Below the pieces are notes generated by a model. It was given only the letters and a program-made list of their open reading frames with translations, made no database searches and had not been told where the DNA came from. From positions 1 to 23,757 of the forward strand of contig JABVXU010000725.1 of NCBI GenBank assembly GCA_013365365.1: 23,757 bases of DNA. The letters run 5' to 3'. Both the position numbers and the translations under genes were made by a program. The DNA comes from Cruorifilaria tuberocauda. Its lineage: Eukaryota; Nematoda; Chromadorea; Rhabditida; Onchocercidae. Positions within the stretch are counted from its first letter, which is position 1; the number at the start of each line of letters is the position of its first letter. Of the stretch, positions 1-10,669 are shown in pieces.

Positions 1-236
1 TAAATTAGCAAAAGTACCTTTCTTTTACTTTTACTTTTACTTTACTTATTTCAATAGGTCTCATAGTAATTTCTATATAATTTTTGAGCATTAAGCAATT
101 TTTAATTTCGATCAATAATAAATATAAATAATAACGAATATTTAAGAATGAATGAGTAATATTTTAATTTAATTTTTTTTTTAAACTTTGATTTTCAGTT
201 TTCTTATACTGTTTTTTTGATTAAAAATTATTTCAG

Positions 237-2248
237 ATTTTAAGTATTGATTTAGCAACTGAATTACCACCATCGATCTCGTTAGCATATCAATCATCGG
301 AGAATGATATAATGCGAATTCCGCCGCGACATCGTAACGAACGCTTAGTATCTCGACCTCTTCTCATTTATTCATATGCATTTATTGGTTCAATCATTAC
401 GGTTGGATGTATTGTATCATTTCTTTTTGTTTATCGGTAAATAATTTCAAATTATATTTATATTTTATTTTTTTAATTAGTTAATTATATTTTAAAATAT
501 CCCTTGATTTTTGTTAACATAAATTAAATTCTAATATAAATATTAAGTTTTTATTAATAGAAATTGAATTAAATTCTAATATTAATATTGAGCTTCTGTT
601 AATATAAATTAAATTTCAACATGAAAATTGAGTTTTCGTTAATATAAATTAAATTCTAATATAAATATTGAGTTATTGCTAGTATAAATTAAATTCTAAT
701 ATTATTATTATTAAGTTCTGTTAATATAAATTAAATTTCAATATGAAAATTGAGTTTTCGTTAATATAAATTAAATCCTAATACATTTTTTTAATTTTTA
801 TATTTTGGATTATTTTGTTTGATGGAGTGTTTTTGTTTTTTTGGTTGATGATTTTCGTGTTGTTAATGCATTCTAAAGTTTTTTTAAATTACAATTTAAA
901 TTTCTTTAGATATCATAATATTGAGCTGGATGATTTACTTTTTACTGCTGATAATTATTGGTCTCAAGAATCGGGAAATTTAACAACCAGTAATGGAAAT
1001 GTATTAACTTCAACCGATCAAATGTATATTAAAGGTCAAGCAGCAGCAGCATGGCAAATTACATTAGTAGTCTCTCAGGTAAATATTGCACTTTGTTTAC
1101 TTAATTAAAATTTTTAACTGATAATTATGCTAGAATACCTTTTTTAAATTAAAAGTTGAGATGGACTATGGCTGATCTCACATTAGTAATACTTGAGTAA
1201 ATATTGGACTTTGATTACATAATTCAAAAATTTGAAATTGATAATTACTCTGTTATACTTATACTAATTATACTTTATTGCATTTGATTATTTAATTGAA
1301 GTTTGAAACTGATAATTATGCTAGAATACTTTATTACATTAAAAGTTGACTGGAGCAGATTAAGAGTTTCTCAGGTAAACATCACATTTTATTTACTTAA
1401 TTAAAGTTTGAATTTGATAATTATTTTATTAAACTTGTACTAAGTATACATCATTACATTAGATAATTATACTTTATTACATTAAAAGTTGAAATAATCA
1501 TTACTGTAGTAATTTTACTTCTTTTTTTTTCAGGTTTTTCACTTATATATGTGTACAGCACGTGGTACGTCATTTTTCCGTCATGCTGCTATCAATTTAG
1601 TTTCAATCTTTGCAGTTATTATCGAAATTTTATTGCTCAATTTATTTATTTATACACCATTTGTGCAATCATTCATGGAAACTCAATCACCACCAAATGA
1701 GGTAAATTATTTACCTTAAGAAAAAAAAGAGAGTAAAAAAAATTTTATCAAAATTAAAGTAAAATTCTCGTTTATATAATTTTTTTTTCCAAAAATAGTA
1801 AAAATGAAAAAGAAAAAAGATTCAAAATATTAATACTATAAAATAAATAAATGAAAAGTAAATAGTAAAAAAGATACGATGAAAATTTTCATTATTATAT
1901 TCATCTTTTGAAATGATTCATAATATCAATCAATATTGCTATAATTTATAATGATGATTGTATTTCCTTAAAAAAAAAGATTGAAATCATTTTAATCGTT
2001 AACGTAACTTACGTATACTACGTATATACGATGCTTAAACGCAGAATTTAGTACGAATATTCGATATATTCATTCGATTCTTGCTTAAATATTAAAAATT
2101 AAATTTAATTTAATCGTTTTTAATTTTTTTTCCGGTTTGGTTATATGCTACATTTGTTGGCTTAATATTATTAATATCCAATGAATTCCGGAAATTTTGC
2201 ATACGACGATGGCCAACAAATTTTTTCCTAAAACTTGTTAATTTTTAA
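237..2248 (+). CDS. P-type Na+/K+ (H+/K+)-like ATPase alpha subunit, C-terminal exons (5' partial)
   Basis: Four exons are visible: 237-436, 910-1078, 1534-1701 and 2135-2248, giving 216 residues; the rest lies left of the window. Members of this class (P-type IIC) move Na+, K+ or H+ across the plasma membrane using ATP. The first exon has the M6 motif [19 protein letters not shown], then ENDIM.IPPR and M7. The second has the M7-M8 extracellular loop and the start of M8 ([13 protein letters not shown]). The third has the rest of M8 and M9. The fourth has M10 and the ending [12 protein letters not shown]. Intron phases agree (2, 0, 0). By remembered alignment to animal Na+/K+-ATPase, the first M6 carboxylate is kept as Asp, the second is Glu instead of Asp, the M8 Asp of sodium site III appears to be His, and the C-terminal Tyr-Tyr is missing (ends LVNF). 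It may therefore be a divergent pump of the nematode catp type rather than the housekeeping pump. The acceptor before the last exon is non-canonical (CCG). If it is unused, exon 3 reads through to a stop at 1717-1719. Confidence 0.85.
511..785 (+). repeat. Intronic tandem repeat, about 40-43 bp, seven copies
   Basis: The segment GTTAATATAAATTAAATT recurs near 513, 556, 599, 639, 678, 720 and 760, each time followed by a TAATATAAATATTGAG-like tail. It fills most of the first visible intron of the pump gene (437-909). Copies are diverged, and every unit carries stops, so it is not coding. Confidence 0.8.
1045..1405 (+). repeat. Duplicated exon end plus 5' splice site within the following intron
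   Basis: The last ~20-35 bases of the 910-1078 exon, with its GTAAAT donor and ~30 intron bases, recur in diverged form twice downstream, with donor-like positions at 1197 and 1375. The third copy keeps TTTCTCAG followed by GTAAAC, so it could act as a decoy donor. Intron flanks such as TTGATAATTAT and ATTACATTAAAAGTTGA are also repeated. It looks like an old tandem duplication across an exon-intron border. Confidence 0.65.
2125..2134 (+). promoter_or_regulatory. Non-canonical 3' splice site (TTTTCCG) before the last pump exon
   Basis: The exon coding for M10 is recognisable from its first codon (GTT at 2135), in the phase left by the previous exon. The bases just before it are a pyrimidine run ending CCG where CAG is expected. 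There is no AG between the upstream in-frame stop (TAA) and the exon, so no canonical acceptor can give this exon in frame. A single A-to-C change, an assembly error or a genuine non-AG acceptor would each explain it. Confidence 0.6.
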
Positions 2249-2265
2249 AAGGTTATTATTGATTT

Positions 2266-2291
2266 TCTCTCTCTCTCTCTCTCTCTCTCTC
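2266..2291 (+). repeat. (CT)n microsatellite
   Basis: Uninterrupted CT dinucleotide tract of about 13 units, beginning 18 bases after the pump stop codon, so probably in its 3' untranslated region. Confidence 0.95.
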
Positions 2292-2589
2292 GTTCATTCT
2301 TTATTTCGTTTTATATTCGAATTTATTAATATTTCTAATTTGTAACAATTTTTTTATCATATTAATTGATAATTATAATTTACAGGATATCATCTATTTT
2401 AACAAAATTTTACAAAATATTAAATTAATTTAACAAATTTAGCTTTGTTCTAACTTTACTTTAAACAATTTAACAAATTACTTCAATAAGTTTAATTATA
2501 TATTTGGCAAAAATTTAACAAAAAAAGAAACAAACAAGTTTGAAAGAAATAATAATACTGTTTGTTACCAAAGAATTATTTCTGAATTA

Positions 2590-2687
2590 CAGTAAAATTA
2601 TCATTATCATTATCATCGCTACAAACATGAACTTCTAATTCTGATAAGAGTACAATCGTTATCATTTCATTAATGATAATTTTACTG
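2590..2687. repeat. Inverted repeat with exact 16-bp arms
   Basis: CAGTAAAATTATCATT at 2590-2605 is the exact reverse complement of AATGATAATTTTACTG at 2672-2687. The arms are separated by 66 bases. Partial complementarity continues outside the arms (GAAT against ATTC). It could fold as a long-loop hairpin or be the ends of a small degraded element. The TTATCATT motif is common locally, so part of the match may be by chance. Confidence 0.6.
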
Positions 2688-5600
2688 ATTCGATTCGATG
2701 ATATTTTCTTCTGATCAAATATTATTTTTCTTGTTAATTGTTTTTAAGTTGTAAATAAATTCAATGATTTAATGTCAATCATGCGTTTCAATTGTTACGC
2801 TTTGTTTGAAAACGATGAAAACGAAAAATGGAACAAATAAAAAAGTTAAAAATTTTGTAAGTGATAAGAAATCCGATAATAAATTAGAAGTAAAAGAAAG
2901 GAAAAGAATTTTTCAAAAAAAAAACAGGAATTAAATTAAAACACGAAATTTAAACTTTTAATTTTTTAAATAAAAAAGTGCATTTTTTCTTTTTTCGAAA
3001 ATATAGGTGACATATTGAAAGGAAATATTTGAAAGATTTGAAAAAGAATTAAAACATTCCAGAAATTTCAATAAATTTTATTTAAAACATAAAAAATAAA
3101 AATTTTTTAAATTGTTATCAGTAAAACAAAATCCTCTTGAATTATTATTAGTAATGATAAAAAATTGTAGAAAAAAGAATTTGAAAAAGAAAATTTTGCA
3201 AACATTTATTAGTTTAATAAAATAATATTAATTTTTTTAAAAATTTTTTTCTTCAATTTGAATTTAAGACTTTAAAATTTTAAGATTATGATTTACCAAA
3301 TTTATTAAATAAATGAATTTTCGACTTATTAAATTTATCAAATTCTATTTCGAATTATGATTTATCTATCCTAAGCCAAATAATATTATGCTAAATTTGC
3401 TCTTTATCAGCAAGTTAATGATTATGATAACTACTTGATACTGATAGCTACTTGATAAGTAATTAATTTTTGTCCGAGTATTCAAATTTATTACTGATAA
3501 AAACGAAGTAAACGACAGATTGATTGCTATTTTTCACCTAGATAAGTTTTCATTTTTGTTATAACCAAAAATTTTTAATCATAACTCTAAATTACTCCAA
3601 TTCTTAATCATAACTCGAAATTAAGGGAATTTGAAATCATTACTCGAAATTACAGGAATTAATATCACGAAGCTCGTCCTCTTTTCCTTTTCCAAAAATA
3701 AACAATTTAAAATTATTTATAGCAATTTGTTAAGTCGATATTCTTAATTCAATTAATCGTTTTTCGCTATTTTACTTTGTTAGTTAAAAAAGGAAACTTA
3801 TAACTTTTTTATATAACTATCCTAAAAGTTAATTCTTGTAATTTGATATTCTTTTTTTTTGTTAACTTTTAAACAATAATTTCAATATAAAATTTGAAAT
3901 AGAAGATAAAACAATTAATAGAATTAATTAATTAAAAATTAAGACAAGAATATTAATTAATAGATTAAATAAGAAGAAATATAGAGGTTAATGAATGAAT
4001 GAGATAAAAATTCATTTAATTTCATTCGTTTAATTGATATGTGATAATTGTATGATTTATGATCCATGCATTACTGTTTATCAATGTATTTTTAAATTAT
4101 CACTATCGCTTTCTTTTATTATCAGTCGTATATTAAATGAATTCTATGCTCAGGTTATTGTCTCACTTAATTTAATTAATTAATTTTTTAATAAATTAAT
4201 TAATAATTGTTTAAACTGTAATGAAACTATAAAATCGAAATAAATGGTAACTTTTTGTTTTTGCAAACAAAATATTTAACAATTTTCAAAAGATTGATAA
4301 TTTATTTGTTGCAAAAAAAAAAAAGAATGCATGAAACTTAGTGATAAATATGATAAGAAATGAAACTCTAACATTCTTTGAATAACTAACTGTACGTAAA
4401 AACAAATTTTTAAATTTGTATTCGTAAACAAATCGATCAAAACTTTTTGTTAATAAAATGACAGAAGTGAGAAAAAGGGAAATGAATCATTTTTAAACTT
4501 TCATTTACCTTTGATCATGGATTTTCAAATATTGTGGAAAAATGAAAATTTGTGAGGAGCAAAAAAAAAACAACGAAAATTTTTTGACAACAAATGAAAA
4601 AGAGGAAGAAAAAAAAAAGACAACCTTTACGAGTTGACTGATAACACTGATAATTCTTATCAAATGTGGTAAATTGGGTAAATGTGAAAATAAGATTTCA
4701 GAAAAAAAAAAAAGAAAACTTCAATAAAAAGGGAAATTATTCATTTTTTTTCCACAGCAATTTCCGTTCTTCACTTTTAACCTCTTGAAAAAAAAAAGTA
4801 TTACTTATGAATTAGGTTATAAAGAAAAAAAAAACGAAGAAACGTTTGGAAACGATAAATTTTACTTTTGATTTAATCGTCAAAAGAAAAAAAAGCAAAA
4901 CATTTTTCTACAGTTGAAGAAAACGAAAATTAGGTTAAGCATGAATCGATATGAATATGAATTCAGAGTAAATTATTAAATAATTGGTATAACTTTATAA
5001 CTAACAGGTAAGTTAGTCAAAAAAAAAACTGAATGAGTTTGATAAAAATGAAAATAAAATTTTTGATTGAAAATATTCAAATTGATAAAGTGCTCAAAGA
5101 ATGATAAGAGAATTAATAATGATAATTAATACTGAAATATTATCAGATCAGATGGAATGTCATTAATATCAGATAGAAGAATTAATAAAAAGAATTAGTA
5201 AAATGAATTTAAAAAATTAAAAGAATTAATAAGCAATGTAGAAGTATATCAGGTGGAAATTATATCATTAATATCAGGTCAGATGGAATATTGTTAATAT
5301 CAGATAGAAAAGTATAATTAAGTAATTCGACGAAGAAATCAGAGGGTAAAAAGTTAGACTTTATTTAATCAGCATATCAGCAAATTAAAAGTTGTAAAAT
5401 ATCATTGATAAAAATGATTGGTGAAAATTAGCATAAAAACATCATGAAGATATGTTGAATAATGTTATCATTAAGTGTTCATAATCTTTTATCATATCAG
5501 TAATCATTTTCAGATGTTTCAGTTTAACGAATATCGCAATGCAAGATGAATTAAATTAGTAATTTGAAATTTGAAATTTGAAAAATTTCTTTATCAAAAT

Positions 5601-5699
5601 AAAATAATTTTAATGTAATTAATATAACTAATTTTAAATGTATTTTAAATATCAATTTTCTAAACATTTAAGATGAATATTGTGGAAAAAATGAATGCA

Positions 5700-6300
5700 A
5701 AAAGATAATTGTAATTTAATTATCTAAATACTTAATTATCAATTTAACAATTTAAATAAATGCAAAACGGAAAAAATGTTAATTTAATTAAGAAAATAAT
5801 GCCAATTTAATTATTTAAATACTTAAATTATCATTTTAACACATTTAATATGAATATTATAGACAAATAAATGCAAACAGAAAAGAAAATAATGGTAACT
5901 TATACTTAAATAATTACTTTAATACACTCAATATGAATACTGATGAAAAATAAAAAAAGAAAATAATCATTACTTAATTATCTAAAACTTAAATTATCAC
6001 TATCTAATATTGGAATTATCACAATCTAATACTCGAATTATTACTTTTATACATTCAATATGGATAGTATGGAGTTTACCAGTGTTTTATTAATTAAACT
6101 ATCATTATTTCTTTTTAATTTAGAAATTGTAAAAAAAATAATGGTAATTTAATTAAGAAAATAATGATAAATTAATTATCTAAATACTTAAATTATCAAT
6201 TTAACAGACTTAGTATGATTATTACAGGAAAATAAATGCAAGCAGGAAAGACAATAATTGTAACTCTATTATCCAAATACTTAAACTATTAAAAAAAGAA
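5700..6300 (+). repeat. Degenerate dispersed/tandem AT-rich repeat
   Basis: The phrase TTAATTATCTAAATACTTAAATTATC recurs in diverged form near 5717, 5806, 5975, 6172 and 6263 (described here by position rather than as an exact unit). It is often followed by a TATGAATATTAT...AAATAAATGCAAACAG tail. Spacing is irregular (about 90-200 bases), indicating an old tandem expansion with deletions. No coding capacity. Confidence 0.65.
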
Positions 6301-7063
6301 ATAAAATAGTAAAAAATTTAATTAAACGATTTGAAATTTTGCATTATAGGCATATCCTGCAGGATAAAATAATTGTTGCAGTTGAATAATTCTTCTAAAA
6401 TTTTATTCAAAAAATTTTTTGAAATGATTTTAAACAAAAAAAAAAAGCTAAAATATATCGTTGTAAAATTATGAAAAACAGTAAGGATTTCGTTTGTAAA
6501 AAAATAATTTTCTAATTTTAATTTTTTAATTTCATTAAATTTTATTTATTTTATAATTTTATTTTTGTAGATAAATTAAATTTTATAATTTTATTTTTGT
6601 GAATTTTTGTAAACGTATAATTTTTATGAGGTATTTTTTAAAATTTTTCAAAATAAACAGGAAACATGATTTTTGAAAATTTACTCTTTTTTTTTTCTTC
6701 ATTGTACTAAATACAAAAAATACCGGTCTTATTTTTTTATCCGTTATTTTTACCCGTTTTTCTTAGGTTATCCGTATTTTATAGGATAGGTCACCTAAAG
6801 TTTTCCTTCGTAATTTTTTTTTAAATCAATCATTTTTTTTTTTTTTTAAATTTTTGTTGCTCACCTCATTTTACCGTTGTTTACTTTTGCGCCAAATAAA
6901 TATCCAACAGAGATGACAATTGAATTCATATTTTAACAAAGAGTTTCTCAATCGACGGTAAACTCTAGAGTTAGAATCCAGGTATCATTGTTGTTTCAAG
7001 GTATACTTATCCGTGTCGTGCGCAGTATCAGTAAATATTCTCCATTTGGAAGAGATTCGAGAG

Positions 7064-8454
7064 ATGATTCGAATTCAGGTAATATATATCTAATAGGAAG
7101 AATTAAGGTAAGTAAGTAGTAACTTATGCTTACTTGTATTTATACTGTGGCGTTCATTTATCGAATGAAAGTATGAACAATGAAACACGTACGCTATGGC
7201 GTGTATTCATTGAATGAAAATATTAACGAAAAGAGACGTACGCTAAAACCTGTGCTTGCCGAATAAAATATGAATAGCAAAAGACGTACGCTGCGACGTG
7301 TATTTATTGAATAAGTCTATAAACTGAGTGGTAAGAGGCGTACGCTAAAACGTGTATTTGCCGAATAAAACTATGAATAGCAAAAGACGTAAACGTGTAT
7401 TTAGCGAATGAAACTATGAACAATAGAAAGCGTACGCTGCAACGCCTATTTAGTAGATGAATCGATGAATGGTAAGGGACGTACGCTAAAACGTGTATTT
7501 AGCTAGTTAAACTATTAGTAGTAGAAGGCGTACGCTTAAAAATTAAAAGTTTTTTTTTCTCTCTGTTTTATCCAATTGGATTTTTATTGAACTTTTACAT
7601 TTGCACTGTTAATTTTATTTTAGTTTAATATATTATTGAAAATAAAATAATCAATGAATTATTTAAACGTAAAGAATACAACGATTGATAATTAATTTAA
7701 AATTTACTAAGTTATTAAATTTAATTATATGATTTAAATGAATGCTAAAATTAATTTCAACAAATTATATTTATTCAGGTGCTACTGATTCTAATCCTGA
7801 TAGCAATTGCAAAAGTAAGTTATGCATGCGTTGCAGTTCCCTGCTGTCATGGCCAACAATGCGGAGGAGGATGTGGAAGGTTCGTGCATTCCTTTTTTCC
7901 TTATCATACTTTTAAAATTGCATGTGATAAAATAATGAATTGGAGTATTATGAAATGATAAGAGAATGATAAGAATTGGAAATGATCAGAAATTAAAGTG
8001 ATAAGAGAAAAGGATTTCCGATACACACTATAAGCTTACCAATTTAATGAATTCAATTAATGATTGCAAACAAAATCATTTATTAATCAATCACTGATAA
8101 TCTAATCAAAATCAATAAATTAAAATCAGATTAGCCAGAGCACTAGGATGAAGCGAAAATATTCTAAATGAATTAACTGATAAAAATTTTTTTGATAAGA
8201 ACTGATAATGAACTGATAAGAACAGTGATTAAGATATGATTGATCAATCAATAATAATATCTAACATTTATTACATGTATATAACTATAATAGATAGATT
8301 AAAAATTAATTTTTGTTTCGTTTATCAATCGATTAGTTGATAACAATTTTATTATCAATCAGTAATGAAACTGATAAAAGCTAATCTTATAAAATTTGAA
8401 ATTTCAAATTTCAGTGCAATACCATTTGGATATGCGCTACCGCATGGTCGTTGA
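7064..8454 (+). CDS. Small secreted cysteine/glycine-rich peptide (51 aa), three exons
   Basis: Exons 7064-7078, 7779-7879 and 8415-8454 join to a 51-residue protein; introns are phase 0 and phase 2. All acceptors are CAG and the donors are GTAATA and GTTCGT. Residues 1-21 form a clear signal peptide (MIRIQ, then hydrophobic VLLILILIAIA, then KVSYA), with likely cleavage before Cys22. The mature part is about 30 residues: C22, C27-C28, C33, C37 within PCCHGQQCGGGCG, then a short tail with FGYALPHGR. Five cysteines suggest disulfide bonding or crosslinking after secretion. I do not recognise a named family. Its exon phases, cysteine pattern and YA.P motif match the larger glycine-rich gene at 18876-20565, so the two are probably paralogs. 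An AATAAA at 8499-8504, 45 bases past the stop, is a good polyadenylation signal. An extracellular matrix or cuticle role is inferred from composition only; an antimicrobial-like peptide is an alternative. Confidence 0.72.
7145..7536 (+). repeat. 49-bp CGTACGCT minisatellite in intron 1 of the small peptide gene
   Basis: CGTACGCT starts at 7188, 7237, 7285, 7339, 7431, 7480 and 7529, with a truncated copy at 7388. Usual spacing is 48-49 bases. The remainder of each unit is AAAACGTGTATTTA.CGAATGAAA.TATGAA.A. Each unit has a self-complementary CGTACG core and two or more CpG sites, which stand out in this AT-rich locus. A 49-base period is not a multiple of three, so it does not code for a repeat protein. 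Confidence 0.88.
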
Positions 8455-8480
8455 AATGATAAAAGATAAACTGATAAGTA
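7915..8480 (+). promoter_or_regulatory. TGATAA-dense intron 2 (possible GATA-factor site cluster)
   Basis: I count about 13 TGATAA motifs on the + strand, many as TGATAAG (for example near 7956, 7967, 8001 and 8187-8220). At this base composition one or two would be expected on both strands together. TGATAA is the core bound by nematode GATA factors such as the ELT proteins, some of which control epidermal genes. Whether these sites work is not shown by the sequence; local repeat expansion is the simple alternative. Confidence 0.35.
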
Positions 8481-8498
8481 ATGCTTGAAGAAGAAAAG

Positions 8499-8504
8499 AA
8501 TAAA
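8499..8504 (+). terminator. Polyadenylation signal AATAAA of the small peptide gene
   Basis: Canonical AATAAA, 45 bases after the TGA stop of the 51-residue peptide gene; a normal distance for compact nematode 3' untranslated regions. Confidence 0.5.
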
Positions 8505-9344
8505 CAATGGGGAAAATTTTCATTTCATGATTATTCGCTTACTCGCTTTTCTCTTTTTTTTTTTTGGTATTTATAATGCATGAAATATCAGTTATATGTA
8601 ATTAATTTATTAATCAATTAATTATCTCTCCTGTAAAATTAAGTCCAATTAATTTCAGAAAAGAGATTTGTCAACTATTTAAAATTTCATCATTACTGCA
8701 ATTTTAAATAAAACATCATTTTGATATGATTATCACTGATTGATTGCACTATCAATTCATTTCTCCAATCACAATGAGTAAAGTTTGCTCAAACAAAATT
8801 GTTTGTATAGGAATAAATGTATACAATAAGTTTATGCAAATTTTATTCATCCTAAATTTTATCGCAATTTTAAACTTTACATTGGAGGAAAATAGAAAAA
8901 GTACAGAAAGGAAAAGTTGTAAAATTACTCGTTAAAGTTAACTTTCTATCACATTTCATACTTTGTTCAACTTTTCCCATCTTTATTCTTTATCACTTTG
9001 TTTGAAAAAAAAAAAAATTTGATGATATCATTGATGATATCATGCAGTATCAGGAAACACTTGATCCTCATCAAAAAGGTCATACGGATGATAGTGGTGA
9101 ACTTTCAAAAAAAATTTACAATCATTACTTTCTCTTTCATATTCTATAAATTTTATCATATTCTAATATTCGTTATTATTGATTAAAAAAATTATCTTTG
9201 GGGTTTATCAATGGAAGATTAGAATTATTTATTCTGTTGTTTAAATATTCGATAAAAAAGTGTTTGGTTGTGGTTTTGCTATTGCATTTCATTTCAAATA
9301 TTTATATTATTCACTTTGAAACATATCAGTTAATAAATTAACTT

Positions 9345-9850
9345 ATCTTGAATCAATCGATTAAATCAAATCACTATCATTTATCTCGTGATAATTTGAA
9401 TGATAATTATGGATTGAGAAAGTCAGTTTGGATCAATCGATTAAATCAAATCACTATCATTTATCTCGTGATAATTTGAATGGAAGTTTTTGAATGGGAA
9501 GATTTTGCATTCAGTTAATAAATTAACTTATTTTGGATCAAACGATCAAATCAAATCATTATCATTTATCTCATGATAATGAAATAATGGTAAGATGGAT
9601 AGTGATAATAATGATAATAATGAGATAATGATAACAGTGATAATATGGAATAAGAAAATCATTTTGGATCAATCGCTTAAATCAAATCACTATCATTATC
9701 ACTTATCTTTGATAATTTGAATGATAATTATGGAAATGAGAAAGTTTTGAATTCATTTAATAAATGAGTTCATTTTTGTAATCAATCGATTAAATCAAAT
9801 CACTATCATTATCACTTATCTCTTATAATTTAAATGAAATTTTCAAAAAA
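9345..9850 (+). repeat. Degenerate repeat with GATCAATCGATTAAATCAAATC core
   Basis: Five copies of a core (AATCGATTAAATCAAATCACTATCATT and variants, starting near 9354, 9433, 9539, 9669 and 9783) alternate with stretches of GATAAT. Spacing is about 80-130 bases. The first two copies are nearly identical over some 50 bases, so expansion was fairly recent. Each unit contains ATCGAT and TTATC/GATAA motifs. Non-coding. Confidence 0.75.
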
Positions 9851-10669
9851 TTTACAAAAAAAAAGTTGATTCATGGATAAAATTGGAAAATATGAATGAA
9901 TGAATGAATAAGTAAAAAATTGATGAATCATCGATTAAATCAAAAATTTCATGTACAGTAATCGAAGAAAAAGTAAATGTCAATACTGTAATTTATTTGT
10001 TGATCATAAAATGATTATGCAAATCAACTCCCCCGCCCTACTATTCCGCATGATATTTAACTCAAAACTACCCGAGATGCTTAGTTTAAAATCAGTTTAG
10101 AATTTCAGAGTTATGTTTTTTTTTTTTCAAACTTTTTGTAAAATTAAATTTCGTCAACAATTTTTTGATTTTTATTTCATTATTTCATTTCTTATTTATT
10201 GATTTCCTTTATTCATTTATTCATTTCTATTGAAGATTTATTTTTTTTTCCATTTCCATTTTCTATTAGAAATAAAATTTCCCAAACATCATTTTGTAAT
10301 TCGAAAAAAAGTAAAAGTAATGGAAATTACTCAAAAACTTTTATATCACTTTTTAAAAGTTACTCATAGCATTTTCAATATTTCATAAAAGTTACAATTT
10401 TAAGCTTTCTCTTTTTTTTAGAGTATTGATAGTGAATTTAGAAAAAATAACAAAGCACCCCAAATGCATTCTATAGTTTGTTTTTTTTTTTTTTCAACGA
10501 TCGCCGAAAATATTTGCTTGTGATTTTTGGTTTGAGCTTTTGATATTTGTAACTTTTGGTTTACAGTCAGTTTCATTTATTTAGCAGTTTTGAATTAATA
10601 TTCTCTGAAATGAATAAAGTTAAAATTATCTGAAGTTATCATCATTCATTTCGATTATTCTTTGAGATA

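Larger units (their letters stand above)
2249..7063. other. Gene-free AT-rich region between the pump gene and the small secreted-peptide gene
   Basis: No open frame with coding character or recognisable domain was found on either strand. It contains A/T homopolymer runs, scattered TGATAA motifs (dense at 5000-5500), a 16-bp inverted repeat at 2590-2687 and a diverged repeat at about 5700-6300. From about 6880 to 7060 the sequence becomes less AT-rich and less repetitive, which may be the promoter and 5' leader of the next gene. The 3' untranslated region of the pump gene must lie in the first part; an AATAAA near 2754 is one possible polyadenylation signal. Confidence 0.6.

Noticed and set aside
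815..909. Upstream part of the 97-codon frame covering the pump's second visible exon
   Set aside because: The part before 910 precedes a TTTCTTTAG acceptor; only from 910 does the sequence match the pump and agree in phase with the previous exon.
2269..2291. CT tract as a possible extended splice pyrimidine tract
   Set aside because: No AG followed by coding sequence lies close downstream; it is after the pump stop codon, so it is an ordinary microsatellite.
8744..9186. Two 62-63 codon plus-strand frames
   Set aside because: Both begin at TTG rather than ATG, sit in AT-rich repeat-like DNA and have low-complexity Ile/Phe/Lys composition.
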